From the NCBI GenBank assembly GCA_902494555.1, contig CABUTR010000003.1, positions 40,958-104,957 of the forward strand: a DNA stretch of 64,000 nt, in the 5' to 3' direction. Every line of letters begins with the position of its first letter. The first letter of the stretch is position 1. Of this stretch, positions 33,135 to 41,466 are shown one piece after another. A model generated the notes under the pieces. The model saw only the letters and a list, made by a program, of their open reading frames with translations, was not told the origin of the DNA and ran no database searches. Position numbers and translations under genes: made by a program. This stretch comes from an uncultured Collinsella sp. (lineage in GTDB: Bacteria; Actinomycetota; Coriobacteriia; Coriobacteriales; Coriobacteriaceae).

Positions 33135-33159
33135 GCGTTGCTAAGGGGCCATGGTCTGT

Positions 33160-33200
33160 CGATAAATAAAGCGCCCGCTTGCGGGGGAGCAAGCGGGCGC
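33160..33200 (-). terminator. Terminator of the pknB operon
   Basis: Perfect 12-base arms GCGCCCGCTTGC (33171-33182) and GCAAGCGGGCGC (33189-33200). On the minus strand the stem is followed by TTTATTTATC. It lies 53 bases beyond the pknB stop codon. Confidence 0.88.
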
Positions 33201-33252
33201 CTGTGAGCGAATATGTTTGCGGCGAAAGCCGCGATAAGCGGTGGGGTGGCGA

Positions 33253-35214
33253 CTAGTTGGTCGTACCGGAATCGTCGCCCGTGCTCGTGCCCGAGCCCGA
33301 GCCCGAACCAGAAAGTGCGACTGTTAGCGTGATCGTGCTGTCGGTGGACTGCTTGCCAGTGGGGGAGACGCCCGTAACGGTGGCATCCTCGTTACCGCTT
33401 ACGGGATTGCCGTTCTGGTCACAGAAGCCGATGTTATAGAAACCGGCGTTGTTGAGCGCGGTAACGGCGGCGGAGATGCTCTTGCCGTACAGGTTGCCCG
33501 GGACGGTGGCCTTGCCGGACTTCTTGGCAATGACGACGGTAATCGTGGCGCCGGGCTTCTGCTTGCCACTGGGGTTCCAGCTGATCACGGTGCCCTCGGT
33601 AACCGAGTCGTTCTCCTGGTAGCTAACGTCGACGCCAAAGCCTGCCATATCGAGGGCGTTGCGCGCCTGGGCCTCGGTCATGTCGGTCAGATCGGGGACG
33701 GACGTGGTATCCGGGCCGCTCGAGACCTTGTACGAGATGGTCGTGCCCTTCGCGACTTCCTTACCGGCTTCGGTGCCCTGCTCAAAGACCTGGCCCTCAT
33801 CGGCCTCGTTGGCCTCCTCGGAGGCGTTGCCCTTCAGGCCAACGCTTGCCAGCGCGGCCTCGGCCTGGTCCTTGGTCAGGCCGACAAGCAGGGGAACCTC
33901 AACCTTCTCGGAGGGCTTGGGACCCTTGGAGATTACCAGGTTCACCTTGGTGCCCTTGGCCTTCTTGGTGTTGCCGTTGGGCGTCTGCTCGGCGACCTTG
34001 CCCTCGTCGACATCGTCGTTGTAGCTTTGGTCGATGGTGCCGACCTCGAGGCCGGCTTCCTTGATCAGCTCGACGGCAGTCTGCTGGTCCTTGCCCAGCA
34101 CATCGGGCACGGTGACCTGCTCGCCGCCAAAGAGTCCTGTGGCAAAGGCCACCACGATGCCGATGACGGCAACGGCTGCCACCACGGCGGCGATGATCTT
34201 GTTCTTGTTGGATTTGGGCTTTTCGACCTCGTAGGAGCCGGTGGAGCCCGAAACCGAGCTACGGGCGGTATTCTGGCCGCTCACGCCCGAGACGGGGCGC
34301 ACCATGGCGCGCGTCTGATCGGAAAGCTCGCGAGTCTTGGTGGCGCCCAGCTCGCCGGGGGCACCGATGATGCGCGTGGGCTCCGAGACGTTGACGGCAC
34401 GGCCCGACAGGTAGCTGTTGAGCACCTGACGCAGCTCGTCGGCGGTCTGGAAGCGGTTTGCCGGGTCCTTCTCCATGCACTTGAGGATGATGCGCTCAAG
34501 GTCGGCGTCGACACCGGAGTTGATCTGGCTCGGCGGAATAGGCAGCTCGTTGACCTGCTTGAGTGCGACCGAGATGGCGTCGTCACCGTCAAAGGGAACG
34601 CGGCCGGTGGCGCACTCGTACATCACGACGCCCAGCGAGTAGATATCCGAGGTGGGGCCGAGGTCCTGACCGCGGGTCTGCTCGGGGCTGACGTAGTGGG
34701 CGGTTCCCAGCACGTTGTTGTCTTGCGTGAGGTGGCTGTTCTTGGCACGCGCGATGCCAAAGTCCATCACCTTGATGTTGCCGTCGGGCAGCACCATGAT
34801 GTTCTGCGGCTTAATGTCGCGGTGGATGATCTCGTGCTTGTGGGCGACCGAAAGCGCAGAGCTGATCTGCGAGCCGATCTGGGCGACCTTCTTGGGGTCG
34901 AGGGCGCCGTGGCTCTTGATGCCGCTCTTAAGGTCGGTGCCGCGCAGGTACTCCATGACGATGTAATAGGTGTCGCCGTCCTTGCCCCAATCGTAGACGC
35001 CCACGATATAGGGGGAGGAGAGGCCGGCTGCTGCCTGGGCCTCCTGCTTAAAGCGTGCGGCGAAGGTTGCGTCGCCAGCATACTGCGGCAGCATGATCTT
35101 GACGGCAACCGTGCGGTCGAGGACCTGGTCCTGTGCACGGTAGACGGTCGCCATGCCGCCTGTTCCCACCTTATCCTTGAGGAGGTATCTTCCCCCGAGG
35201 ACCCTCTGTTCCAT
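33253..35214 (-). CDS. pknB: PASTA-domain Ser/Thr protein kinase PknB
   Basis: Membrane sensor kinase of 653 residues. The cytoplasmic kinase domain covers about residues 8-270, with glycine loop G-T-G-G-M-A-T-V-Y, A-V-K-I-M lysine, H-R-D-I-K-P-Q-N catalytic loop and D-F-G. A juxtamembrane linker and one transmembrane helix at about 345-365 lead to four extracellular PASTA repeats (each with a V-P-D/L-x-x-G-type start), which bind cell-wall fragments or lipid II, and a Ser/Gly-rich tail. It phosphorylates cell-division and wall-synthesis proteins; FHA proteins and the PP2C phosphatase encoded upstream are its usual partners. Start ATG 35214 is chosen for AGGAG five bases upstream. Last gene of the operon. 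Confidence 0.95.
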   Translation of the reverse strand: MEQRVLGGRYLLKDKVGTGGMATVYRAQDQVLDRTVAVKIMLPQYAGDATFAARFKQEAQAAAGLSSPYIVGVYDWGKDGDTYYIVMEYLRGTDLKSGIKSHGALDPKKVAQIGSQISSALSVAHKHEIIHRDIKPQNIMVLPDGNIKVMDFGIARAKNSHLTQDNNVLGTAHYVSPEQTRGQDLGPTSDIYSLGVVMYECATGRVPFDGDDAISVALKQVNELPIPPSQINSGVDADLERIILKCMEKDPANRFQTADELRQVLNSYLSGRAVNVSEPTRIIGAPGELGATKTRELSDQTRAMVRPVSGVSGQNTARSSVSGSTGSYEVEKPKSNKNKIIAAVVAAVAVIGIVVAFATGLFGGEQVTVPDVLGKDQQTAVELIKEAGLEVGTIDQSYNDDVDEGKVAEQTPNGNTKKAKGTKVNLVISKGPKPSEKVEVPLLVGLTKDQAEAALASVGLKGNASEEANEADEGQVFEQGTEAGKEVAKGTTISYKVSSGPDTTSVPDLTDMTEAQARNALDMAGFGVDVSYQENDSVTEGTVISWNPSGKQKPGATITVVIAKKSGKATVPGNLYGKSISAAVTALNNAGFYNIGFCDQNGNPVSGNEDATVTGVSPTGKQSTDSTITLTVALSGSGSGSGTSTGDDSGTTN

Positions 35215-35346
35215 TCCTGCTCCTAACATAACTATTCGCTCAACGATGTGTGTAGTACCTACGATGTGGCCGCTGGGGCCGTGTGGCGCGTTGCCGCTAA
35301 CTCTTCGGCCGCGGCGCGCCTCGGGTGTCCGATTCGATCATGGGCA

Positions 35347-38217
35347 TCACGCTCCCTGTGCGGCAAGCGCCGCGGTCAGGACGATACCGGCAATCTTGGC
35401 GGCCTCGACGTCATGCTTGTCGAAATCCTCCAAGGCCACCGAGATGGCGACCGTGGGTGAATCGTAAGGTGCAAAGCCAACGAACATCGAGTTGACGTTG
35501 GTGCCGCCGGTCTCGGCCGAGCCGGTCTTGCCGGCGACCTTGACGCCGGGGATTTGGGCATCGGTGCCGGTGCCGGACTGGACGACGGCAAGCATGGCCT
35601 GCTTGACCTGGTCGGCCGTGGCGGAGCTGACGGCCTGACCCAGCGAGCGGGACTGCGTGGTCTTGACCACGGTTCCGTCCGGGGCGAGTACCTGGGCTAC
35701 AAAGTACGGGTCCATGACCACGCCGCTGTTAGCGATGGCGGCGGCAATCACGGCGTTTTGCATGACGGTGGTCTGCGGGCCGGGCGTGTGGTCCATGCCA
35801 ACAGGCTGGCCGGCGCCGGCCCAGGCGGTCTCCCACTCGGTCATGAGCGACGGGTCGGCCATGATGGAGGCCGCGGAGGTCAGGTCCTGGCCGAGCTTTT
35901 GGCCGTAGCCAAAGGCGTTGGCAAACTGCACGAGCGTGTTTGCGCCAACTTCGTTTGCCACCTGGCCAAAGACGACGTTGGAGGACACGGCAAAGGCCTG
36001 CTGCAGGCTGATGGTGCCGTAGCTCTCGTTGGCAGAGTTGGTGACCGGTGCGTTGCCGATGTCCATGGAGCCGGGCGCCTGGTAGGTGCTGGTAAGGCTG
36101 GCGGTACCGGTCTCGAGTGCCGCGGAAAGCGTAACGACCTTAAACGTTGAGCCCGGCGTGTACAGCGCGTCCATGGCGCGATTGTACATGGAGCCGTCCT
36201 CGCCGCCGCCCGTCTGCAGCAGGGCATCGATGTTGGTGTTGTCGTAGGTGGGCGAGCTGGCACATGCGAGCACCGCGCCGGTACGCGGGTCGATGACCAC
36301 TACAGCGCCCTTAAAGCCCTTGAGCGCCTGCTCAGCAGCCGTCTGGATGCGCGAGTCGATGGTGAGCTTGGCGGTGTTGCCCGGCTGGGTCTGGCCCGCG
36401 AGCGACGCGATGGCGTTGTTCCAGCTGGAGTAATCCTTAGAGCCGGTGAGAGTGTCGTTCATGACGCTCTCGATGGCGGTGGTGCCATACTGCTGGCTCA
36501 CGTAGCCAACCACGTGCGCTGCCAGGTTACCGTTGGGGTAGGAGCGTACGTAGGTGCCGTCCTCCTGTTGCAGCGACTCGGCCAGCGTCACGCCGTCGGA
36601 CGTGATGATGGAACCGCGCTGGATGTACTTGGAGCGGGCGATGGTGTGGTTGTTGGTCGGCATGTCCTGATAGTCCTTGGCCTTAATGACCTGGACATAG
36701 GTGAGGTTGCCGATAAGGATGGCGAACAGCGCCGTAAAGGCGAGCACCGCACGGGTTAGACGGTTGGCGAGCGCCACGCGGCCGAGTACACCGGATTCAG
36801 GCGTGTCGAGCAGGCGACGGCGCATGCGCGAGCCGACGGAATGGCTGCCGCTGCCGTAGGAAGACGAGGTGGCAAAGCGCGTGCCCGTCGGGGCGGCGGC
36901 AGATGCGACCTGATCATCGGTGATGGCAGCCATGGTGCCGGTGCCGGTAAGCTCGGCCTCGCGTCCGGTCGCCTCGTCACCGGCGCGCAGCAGGAGCGCG
37001 ACGATGATAAAGCTCGCCAGCAGAGAGGAGCCGCCCTGGCTCATAAAGGGCAGGGTGACGCCGGTCAGCGGGATCAGGCGGGTTACGCCGCCAACGATCA
37101 AGAAGGCCTGGAAGCTGATGGCGGCCGTAAGGCCCGTGGCACTAAAGGCGGCGAGGTCGGACTTTGCGCGGGCAGCCGTGGTGAGGCCACGCACGGCAAA
37201 GAGCATAAACAGGATGAGCACGGCGCCGCCGCCCAAAAGGCCCATCTCCTCGCCGATAGCCGAGAAGATAAAGTCGGACTCGACGACAGGGATGTTGTTG
37301 GCCATGCCGTTGCCGATGCCAACACCGACCAGACCGCCATCGGCAAGCGAGAAGAGCGACTGGACGATCTGGTAGCCCTGGCCCTGGGCGTCCTTAAACG
37401 GATCGAGCCAAACCTGGAAACGCACCTGAACGTGAGGCAGGAACTTGTAGGCGCCCACGGCTCCAACGGCCAGCAGCGCAAGGCCGATAACGACATACGA
37501 AAAGCGCCCCGTGGCAACGTAGAGCATCAGCAAGAAGATGGTGTAGAACAGCACGGCCGAACCCAGATCGCGTTCGAAGACGACGACGAGCAGGCACACA
37601 CCCCACACGGCAAACAGCGGCAGCAGCAGTCGCAGGCGAGGGATCTTAAAGCCCAGGATCTTGCGGTTGGAGATGGAGAGCAACTCGCGGTTCTCGGCCA
37701 GGTACCCGGCTAGGAACAGCACGATAAAGACCTTGGCGAACTCGCCGGGCTGGATGGTAAAGCCCGCGATGCGAATCCAGAGCTTGGAGCCCGAGATCGT
37801 GGTGCCGATAAAGATAGGCAGCATCAGCAGGATGATGCCGATAATGCCAAAGGTGTACTTGTAGCGCATGACCACGTCGAGGTTTTTGACCAGTGCGAGC
37901 GTTCCCACCATCAGGGCCACCGAGACAAACAGGATGATGAGCTGTGAGATGGCGAGAGCGGGGGCGAGACGCGTCACGAACGTGATGCCGATGCCAGAAA
38001 GCACAAAGACAATGGGCAGGATGGCGGGGTCGGCACCGGGCGCCAAGATGCGCACGGCAATGTGGGCCGCGGCAAAGGCGGCAAAGAGGCCGATCGGTAC
38101 GGCGAGCGTCTCAAAGGAGATGGCAGCGCCCGCGGTGAGGACGTACATCGCATACAGCAGGATGACGGGGAACGCCGAGGCGATGAGCAAGAGCAGCTCG
38201 GTGTTGCGGCGACTCAT
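35347..38217 (-). CDS. RodA-type SEDS polymerase fused to a class B PBP
   Basis: A single 956-residue protein joining two wall-synthesis enzymes. Residues 1 to about 430 are a RodA/FtsW SEDS glycosyltransferase with some ten helices, including V-F-E-R-D-L-G-S-A (catalytic Asp region), W-L-D-P-F and M-S-Q-G-G-S-S. A 70-residue linker with T-G-T-R-F and basic residues leads to another membrane helix at about 505-525 and a PbpA-like transpeptidase with P-G-S-T-F-K (near 690), S-S-N and K-T-G-S-A-E-T (near 897). In most Actinobacteria rodA and pbpA are separate adjacent genes. The start is ATG 38217 (AAGGGAG upstream) rather than GTG 38226. Confidence 0.93.
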   Translation of the reverse strand: MSRRNTELLLLIASAFPVILLYAMYVLTAGAAISFETLAVPIGLFAAFAAAHIAVRILAPGADPAILPIVFVLSGIGITFVTRLAPALAISQLIILFVSVALMVGTLALVKNLDVVMRYKYTFGIIGIILLMLPIFIGTTISGSKLWIRIAGFTIQPGEFAKVFIVLFLAGYLAENRELLSISNRKILGFKIPRLRLLLPLFAVWGVCLLVVVFERDLGSAVLFYTIFLLMLYVATGRFSYVVIGLALLAVGAVGAYKFLPHVQVRFQVWLDPFKDAQGQGYQIVQSLFSLADGGLVGVGIGNGMANNIPVVESDFIFSAIGEEMGLLGGGAVLILFMLFAVRGLTTAARAKSDLAAFSATGLTAAISFQAFLIVGGVTRLIPLTGVTLPFMSQGGSSLLASFIIVALLLRAGDEATGREAELTGTGTMAAITDDQVASAAAPTGTRFATSSSYGSGSHSVGSRMRRRLLDTPESGVLGRVALANRLTRAVLAFTALFAILIGNLTYVQVIKAKDYQDMPTNNHTIARSKYIQRGSIITSDGVTLAESLQQEDGTYVRSYPNGNLAAHVVGYVSQQYGTTAIESVMNDTLTGSKDYSSWNNAIASLAGQTQPGNTAKLTIDSRIQTAAEQALKGFKGAVVVIDPRTGAVLACASSPTYDNTNIDALLQTGGGEDGSMYNRAMDALYTPGSTFKVVTLSAALETGTASLTSTYQAPGSMDIGNAPVTNSANESYGTISLQQAFAVSSNVVFGQVANEVGANTLVQFANAFGYGQKLGQDLTSAASIMADPSLMTEWETAWAGAGQPVGMDHTPGPQTTVMQNAVIAAAIANSGVVMDPYFVAQVLAPDGTVVKTTQSRSLGQAVSSATADQVKQAMLAVVQSGTGTDAQIPGVKVAGKTGSAETGGTNVNSMFVGFAPYDSPTVAISVALEDFDKHDVEAAKIAGIVLTAALAAQGA

Positions 38218-38233
38218 AAGCGGCACTCCCTTT

Positions 38234-40033
38234 CTAATTCTTATCGGAGGCTTCGGCCTCGGCGGACTGTTCGGCGGTTTTCTCGGAATCTGATTCGGAG
38301 GTCGATCCCTGATTGGTGTTGTCGCGAATCGTTTGCGCGTCGATCACCTGGCGGGTCTGCTCCTCGTCGATCTGGTGGCGGTACTTGGATATCGTGTCCT
38401 GCGCATCGTCGACACTTGTTTGCGGAATGCCCGCCTTGAGGCGGTTTTGCGTGTCTTCGGGCAGGTCGGACAGCTTGATACTGGTTTCGCTTTCGAGCCA
38501 GTGGAGCTTGAGTCCGAGCGGCTTGCCGGGCAGGCCGCGCCAGACGGCGACATTGCCCTGGTAGGTACCCAGGTAGTACGAGCCGGTGACCCCCGTGTAG
38601 GCCCAGATGCCAGCTGCCAGCACAAAGACGAGGGCCAGGATGGCGGCGATAGTAATGTTGCGGCGACGCACGCGCTGTGCCTCGCGCATAACGCCATCGT
38701 CAACCAGGTCAACGACGACTACGGTCACGTTGTCGTGGCCGCCGGCGGCAAGCGCCGCGTCCACTAGGTTGTCGACGCAGATTTGCGCGGTTGAGGACTG
38801 CGTGGCGATGTTCTCGATATCGCTATCGGGAATCATGCTCGAAAGGCCGTCGGAGCACAGGATCAGACGGTCGCCTTCCTCGATATGCAGAGTGAAGTGG
38901 TCGGCATACATAGCGGGGTCCGAGCCCAGCGCGCGGGTGATGACCGAACGGTTGGGGTGGACGCGAGCCTCATCTGCCGTGATCTCGCCGGCGTCCACGA
39001 GCTCCTCCACGTAGGAGTGGTCGCGGGTCACGCGGATGAGCGTGCCCTCGTGGAGCAGGTAGGCGCGAGAGTCACCCACGTGGGCGATGGCGAGCGTGTC
39101 GTTTTCGATATAGGCGCAAGTGGCTGTGCAGCCCATGCCGGGCTTGCCCAGGCCATTCAAGGCAGCCTCGATTACGGCGGCGTTGGCGGCCTCGACGGCT
39201 GCCGCCAGGCGTGCGGCGTCGGCAGACTGAGGAGCTGTCTTGGCGATGGTCTCGACAGCGATAGAAGAGGCCACCTCGCCGGCAGCGTGACCACCCATGC
39301 CGTCGCATACGCAAAAGAGCGGCGACTGCACCAGGTAGGAATCCTCATTGTGCGGGCGCACACAGCCAACGTCGGAGCGGGCGCCCCACATGAGTTGCGT
39401 GGTGGTGCCGGCATCATAGGTCGAGTCGGTCTCGATGCGCTCCTCGGTCAGGGGCTCAAAGCTCATGGTCGAGCCGGGGTCTTTGAGCTTGGCCTCAACG
39501 GCGGCAACGTCGATCTCGGCTGTGTCACCGGGAGAGACGGTGTCGGTCTCGGCGTTTGATTCGGAATTGTCGGTGTCCGGGGAGTCGGGCTCCTCGGACA
39601 CGCGGGCGGTCGACTCGTCGTCTTGCGGGCTGACGTCTATAGGCTCGGGCGCCGGCGTAGACGCGGGCGCAACCTCGGATGCCGGGGCTATGGGAAACGC
39701 CGGCGCGGCGGGCTCGGGTGCCGCAAACACCGCAGCGCTCTCGTTGATTGCCGCGGCGACGGGCTCTGCAAAGTGAGCCGGCGCTGGGGTTGTTTCGGGC
39801 GCTGTGGGCTGTTCCGCAGCATGTGCGCCGATGGGCGCCGCTACGGCATCCTCTTCGTCCTCGTTATCGGCGAGATCCGAAATATCATGCGTTACATGCG
39901 AAAGAGGCAGGGAGAACACGGTGTCCTCGGGCTCCACGGGTGCGGAGCCCGCCGGAGCGGCGTGGGCCGGCGCAGCTGTGGCGGCGGCCGGTGCCTCGGT
40001 CATAGTTGCGGACTTGTTCTCCTCGTCGATCAT
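38234..40033 (-). CDS. pstP: PP2C-family protein phosphatase (PstP)
   Basis: A 599-residue membrane phosphatase that reverses PknB signalling. Residues 1-215 are an unusually long, acidic and Ala/Pro-rich cytoplasmic extension. The PP2C domain (about 215-455) has S-D-V-G-C-V-R-P-H-N-E-D, V-C-D-G-M-G-G-H-A-A-G-E, H-V-G-D-S-R-A-Y and S-D-G-L-S-S-M, all metal-binding signatures. One transmembrane helix near 470-490 and a short outer domain follow. The start ATG overlaps the FhaB stop codon by four bases. Typical PstP is about 500 residues, so the extension accounts for the extra length. Confidence 0.93.
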   Translation of the reverse strand: MIDEENKSATMTEAPAAATAAPAHAAPAGSAPVEPEDTVFSLPLSHVTHDISDLADNEDEEDAVAAPIGAHAAEQPTAPETTPAPAHFAEPVAAAINESAAVFAAPEPAAPAFPIAPASEVAPASTPAPEPIDVSPQDDESTARVSEEPDSPDTDNSESNAETDTVSPGDTAEIDVAAVEAKLKDPGSTMSFEPLTEERIETDSTYDAGTTTQLMWGARSDVGCVRPHNEDSYLVQSPLFCVCDGMGGHAAGEVASSIAVETIAKTAPQSADAARLAAAVEAANAAVIEAALNGLGKPGMGCTATCAYIENDTLAIAHVGDSRAYLLHEGTLIRVTRDHSYVEELVDAGEITADEARVHPNRSVITRALGSDPAMYADHFTLHIEEGDRLILCSDGLSSMIPDSDIENIATQSSTAQICVDNLVDAALAAGGHDNVTVVVVDLVDDGVMREAQRVRRRNITIAAILALVFVLAAGIWAYTGVTGSYYLGTYQGNVAVWRGLPGKPLGLKLHWLESETSIKLSDLPEDTQNRLKAGIPQTSVDDAQDTISKYRHQIDEEQTRQVIDAQTIRDNTNQGSTSESDSEKTAEQSAEAEASDKN

Positions 40034-40446
40034 CGACGGTTCACCTTCATGACCACGTCGCCAATCTGGACTTCGTCGCCCTCACGCAGCGTCGCGGGCT
40101 CCACGAGCTGGCGGCCGTTGACGAGCGTGCCGTTAAGCGAGTTGAGGTCCTCGATGATGAGCGCCGGGCCCTGCAGCGAAAAGCGCGCATGCGAGGCCGA
40201 GACGAACGGTTCGTTGATGCAGATGTCCGAAGATGGCGAGCGACCGACGATGACGGGGCCGAGCATGTCTACGTGGATGCCGCGGATACCGCGCGGACCC
40301 TTGTCCACATCAATCGTCCAGATAGCCGAGTCGCGGCGCTGCCCGCGCACAAGTCCCACGCCGGTCTTCATGACGGCGAACAGGAAGATATAGAGCAGGG
40401 CGACCAAGACGATGCGGCCTGCAAAAAGGACGATATCGATGTTCAT
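40030..40446 (-). CDS. fhaB: FHA-domain protein FhaB
   Basis: A 138-residue protein with one N-terminal transmembrane helix (about 5-27) and a C-terminal FHA phosphothreonine-binding domain: V-G-R-S-P-S-S-D-I, S-x-x-H-A-R-F and N-S-L-N-G-T-L-V-N-G. It is the adaptor that links kinase activity to the SEDS/PBP machinery in Mycobacterium (FhaB/FipA). It overlaps pstP by four bases and lies six bases after fhaA. Confidence 0.94.
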   Translation of the reverse strand: MNIDIVLFAGRIVLVALLYIFLFAVMKTGVGLVRGQRRDSAIWTIDVDKGPRGIRGIHVDMLGPVIVGRSPSSDICINEPFVSASHARFSLQGPALIIEDLNSLNGTLVNGRQLVEPATLREGDEVQIGDVVMKVNRR

Positions 40447-40452
40447 AAGCGA

Positions 40453-41466
40453 CTATCCCCTAAATTCAAAGGTACTCAGGCCAAACGTCAGCAGATCGCC
40501 GTTGCGCAGTGGGCAGCGCGTAATGCGGCGGTTGTTGACGAGCGTGCCGTTGGTGGAATTGAGGTCCTCGATCGACCAATCCGAGCCCGTAAAGGTGAGC
40601 TGGGCGTGGCGGCGCGACACGTTGGGGTCGCGCAGGGCAATGTCGGAAACTGAGCGCTCGCGACCGATGGTCACCTGTGCGGAGGTGATGCTATGGCTCT
40701 CGCCGCTCACGACGTCGACGAGCTGGGCGAGCGGGCGCTGCGGGGCGCGAGTGCTCGCCATGTTGGAGGCGATGCCGGCTGCGGCGCCTAGGCCCACGGC
40801 GGCACCGGTCGCGGCGGCTCCGCCCATGCCGGCAAGCGCGTCGCGCGAGACGGTCTGCGGCACCGGGATGGGTGCTGCGGCGGGGTCGGGGACGCTAGGC
40901 GCGAAGGGGTCTGCCACGGCAAGCGGGTCGGGAGCGGCGGCGCGAGGCGTCGGCTGTTGCTGGGGCATGGCGGCGGGGCGCTGCTGCTGCGGGGCAGCAA
41001 ACTGCTGCTGGCCGGCGCGCGGGGCGCTGGCGGCACGGCTTGCCGCGGAGTTGTTCTGGCCCAGGCCGTTTTGATAGGCGCGCTCTTCTTCGTACAGGCG
41101 GCCGAGCGTGGGGGCATCGACGTTCTCGGCAAAGACCGAGAACTTGCCGGCGCGCAGCTGCGGATCGATCATAAAGCGCACGAGGGGCTCGCCGACAAAG
41201 ACATAGCGGCGCTTTTCGGCCTGCGCCTTCACAAACTCGCGGACCTCGCGCGAAAGCTCGGGGTAGAACGGGGCGAGCATGGGATCGTCGTCGGCGGCGA
41301 TAAGGATGGTATAGAGTGCCGGCGCCGTGTTGACGCCGTTAATCACCAGAGTCTGATCCTCCATGTCGCGAGCGGCCTGCTTGGCAAGCTTCTTAAAGGA
41401 GAACGGGGCACGGGTGGCACCGAAGATGCCGGCCACGTGGTCCTCGAAGATGTTCAGGAAGTTCAC
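40453..41466 (-). CDS. fhaA: FHA-domain protein FhaA
   Basis: A 337-residue cytoplasmic protein. The N-terminal DUF3662 domain (about 1-130, with F-E-D-H-V-A-G-I-F-G at the start) is followed by an Ala/Pro/Gln-rich linker and a C-terminal FHA domain with I-G-R-E-R-S-V-S-D-I, S-R-R-H-A and N-S-T-N-G-T-L-V-N-N. FhaA binds phosphorylated kinases and wall regulators such as MurJ/CwsA in mycobacteria. The GTG start at 41466 overlaps the end of the upstream kinase gene by four bases (GTGA), so translation is coupled. Confidence 0.93.
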   Translation of the reverse strand: MNFLNIFEDHVAGIFGATRAPFSFKKLAKQAARDMEDQTLVINGVNTAPALYTILIAADDDPMLAPFYPELSREVREFVKAQAEKRRYVFVGEPLVRFMIDPQLRAGKFSVFAENVDAPTLGRLYEEERAYQNGLGQNNSAASRAASAPRAGQQQFAAPQQQRPAAMPQQQPTPRAAAPDPLAVADPFAPSVPDPAAAPIPVPQTVSRDALAGMGGAAATGAAVGLGAAAGIASNMASTRAPQRPLAQLVDVVSGESHSITSAQVTIGRERSVSDIALRDPNVSRRHAQLTFTGSDWSIEDLNSTNGTLVNNRRITRCPLRNGDLLTFGLSTFEFRG

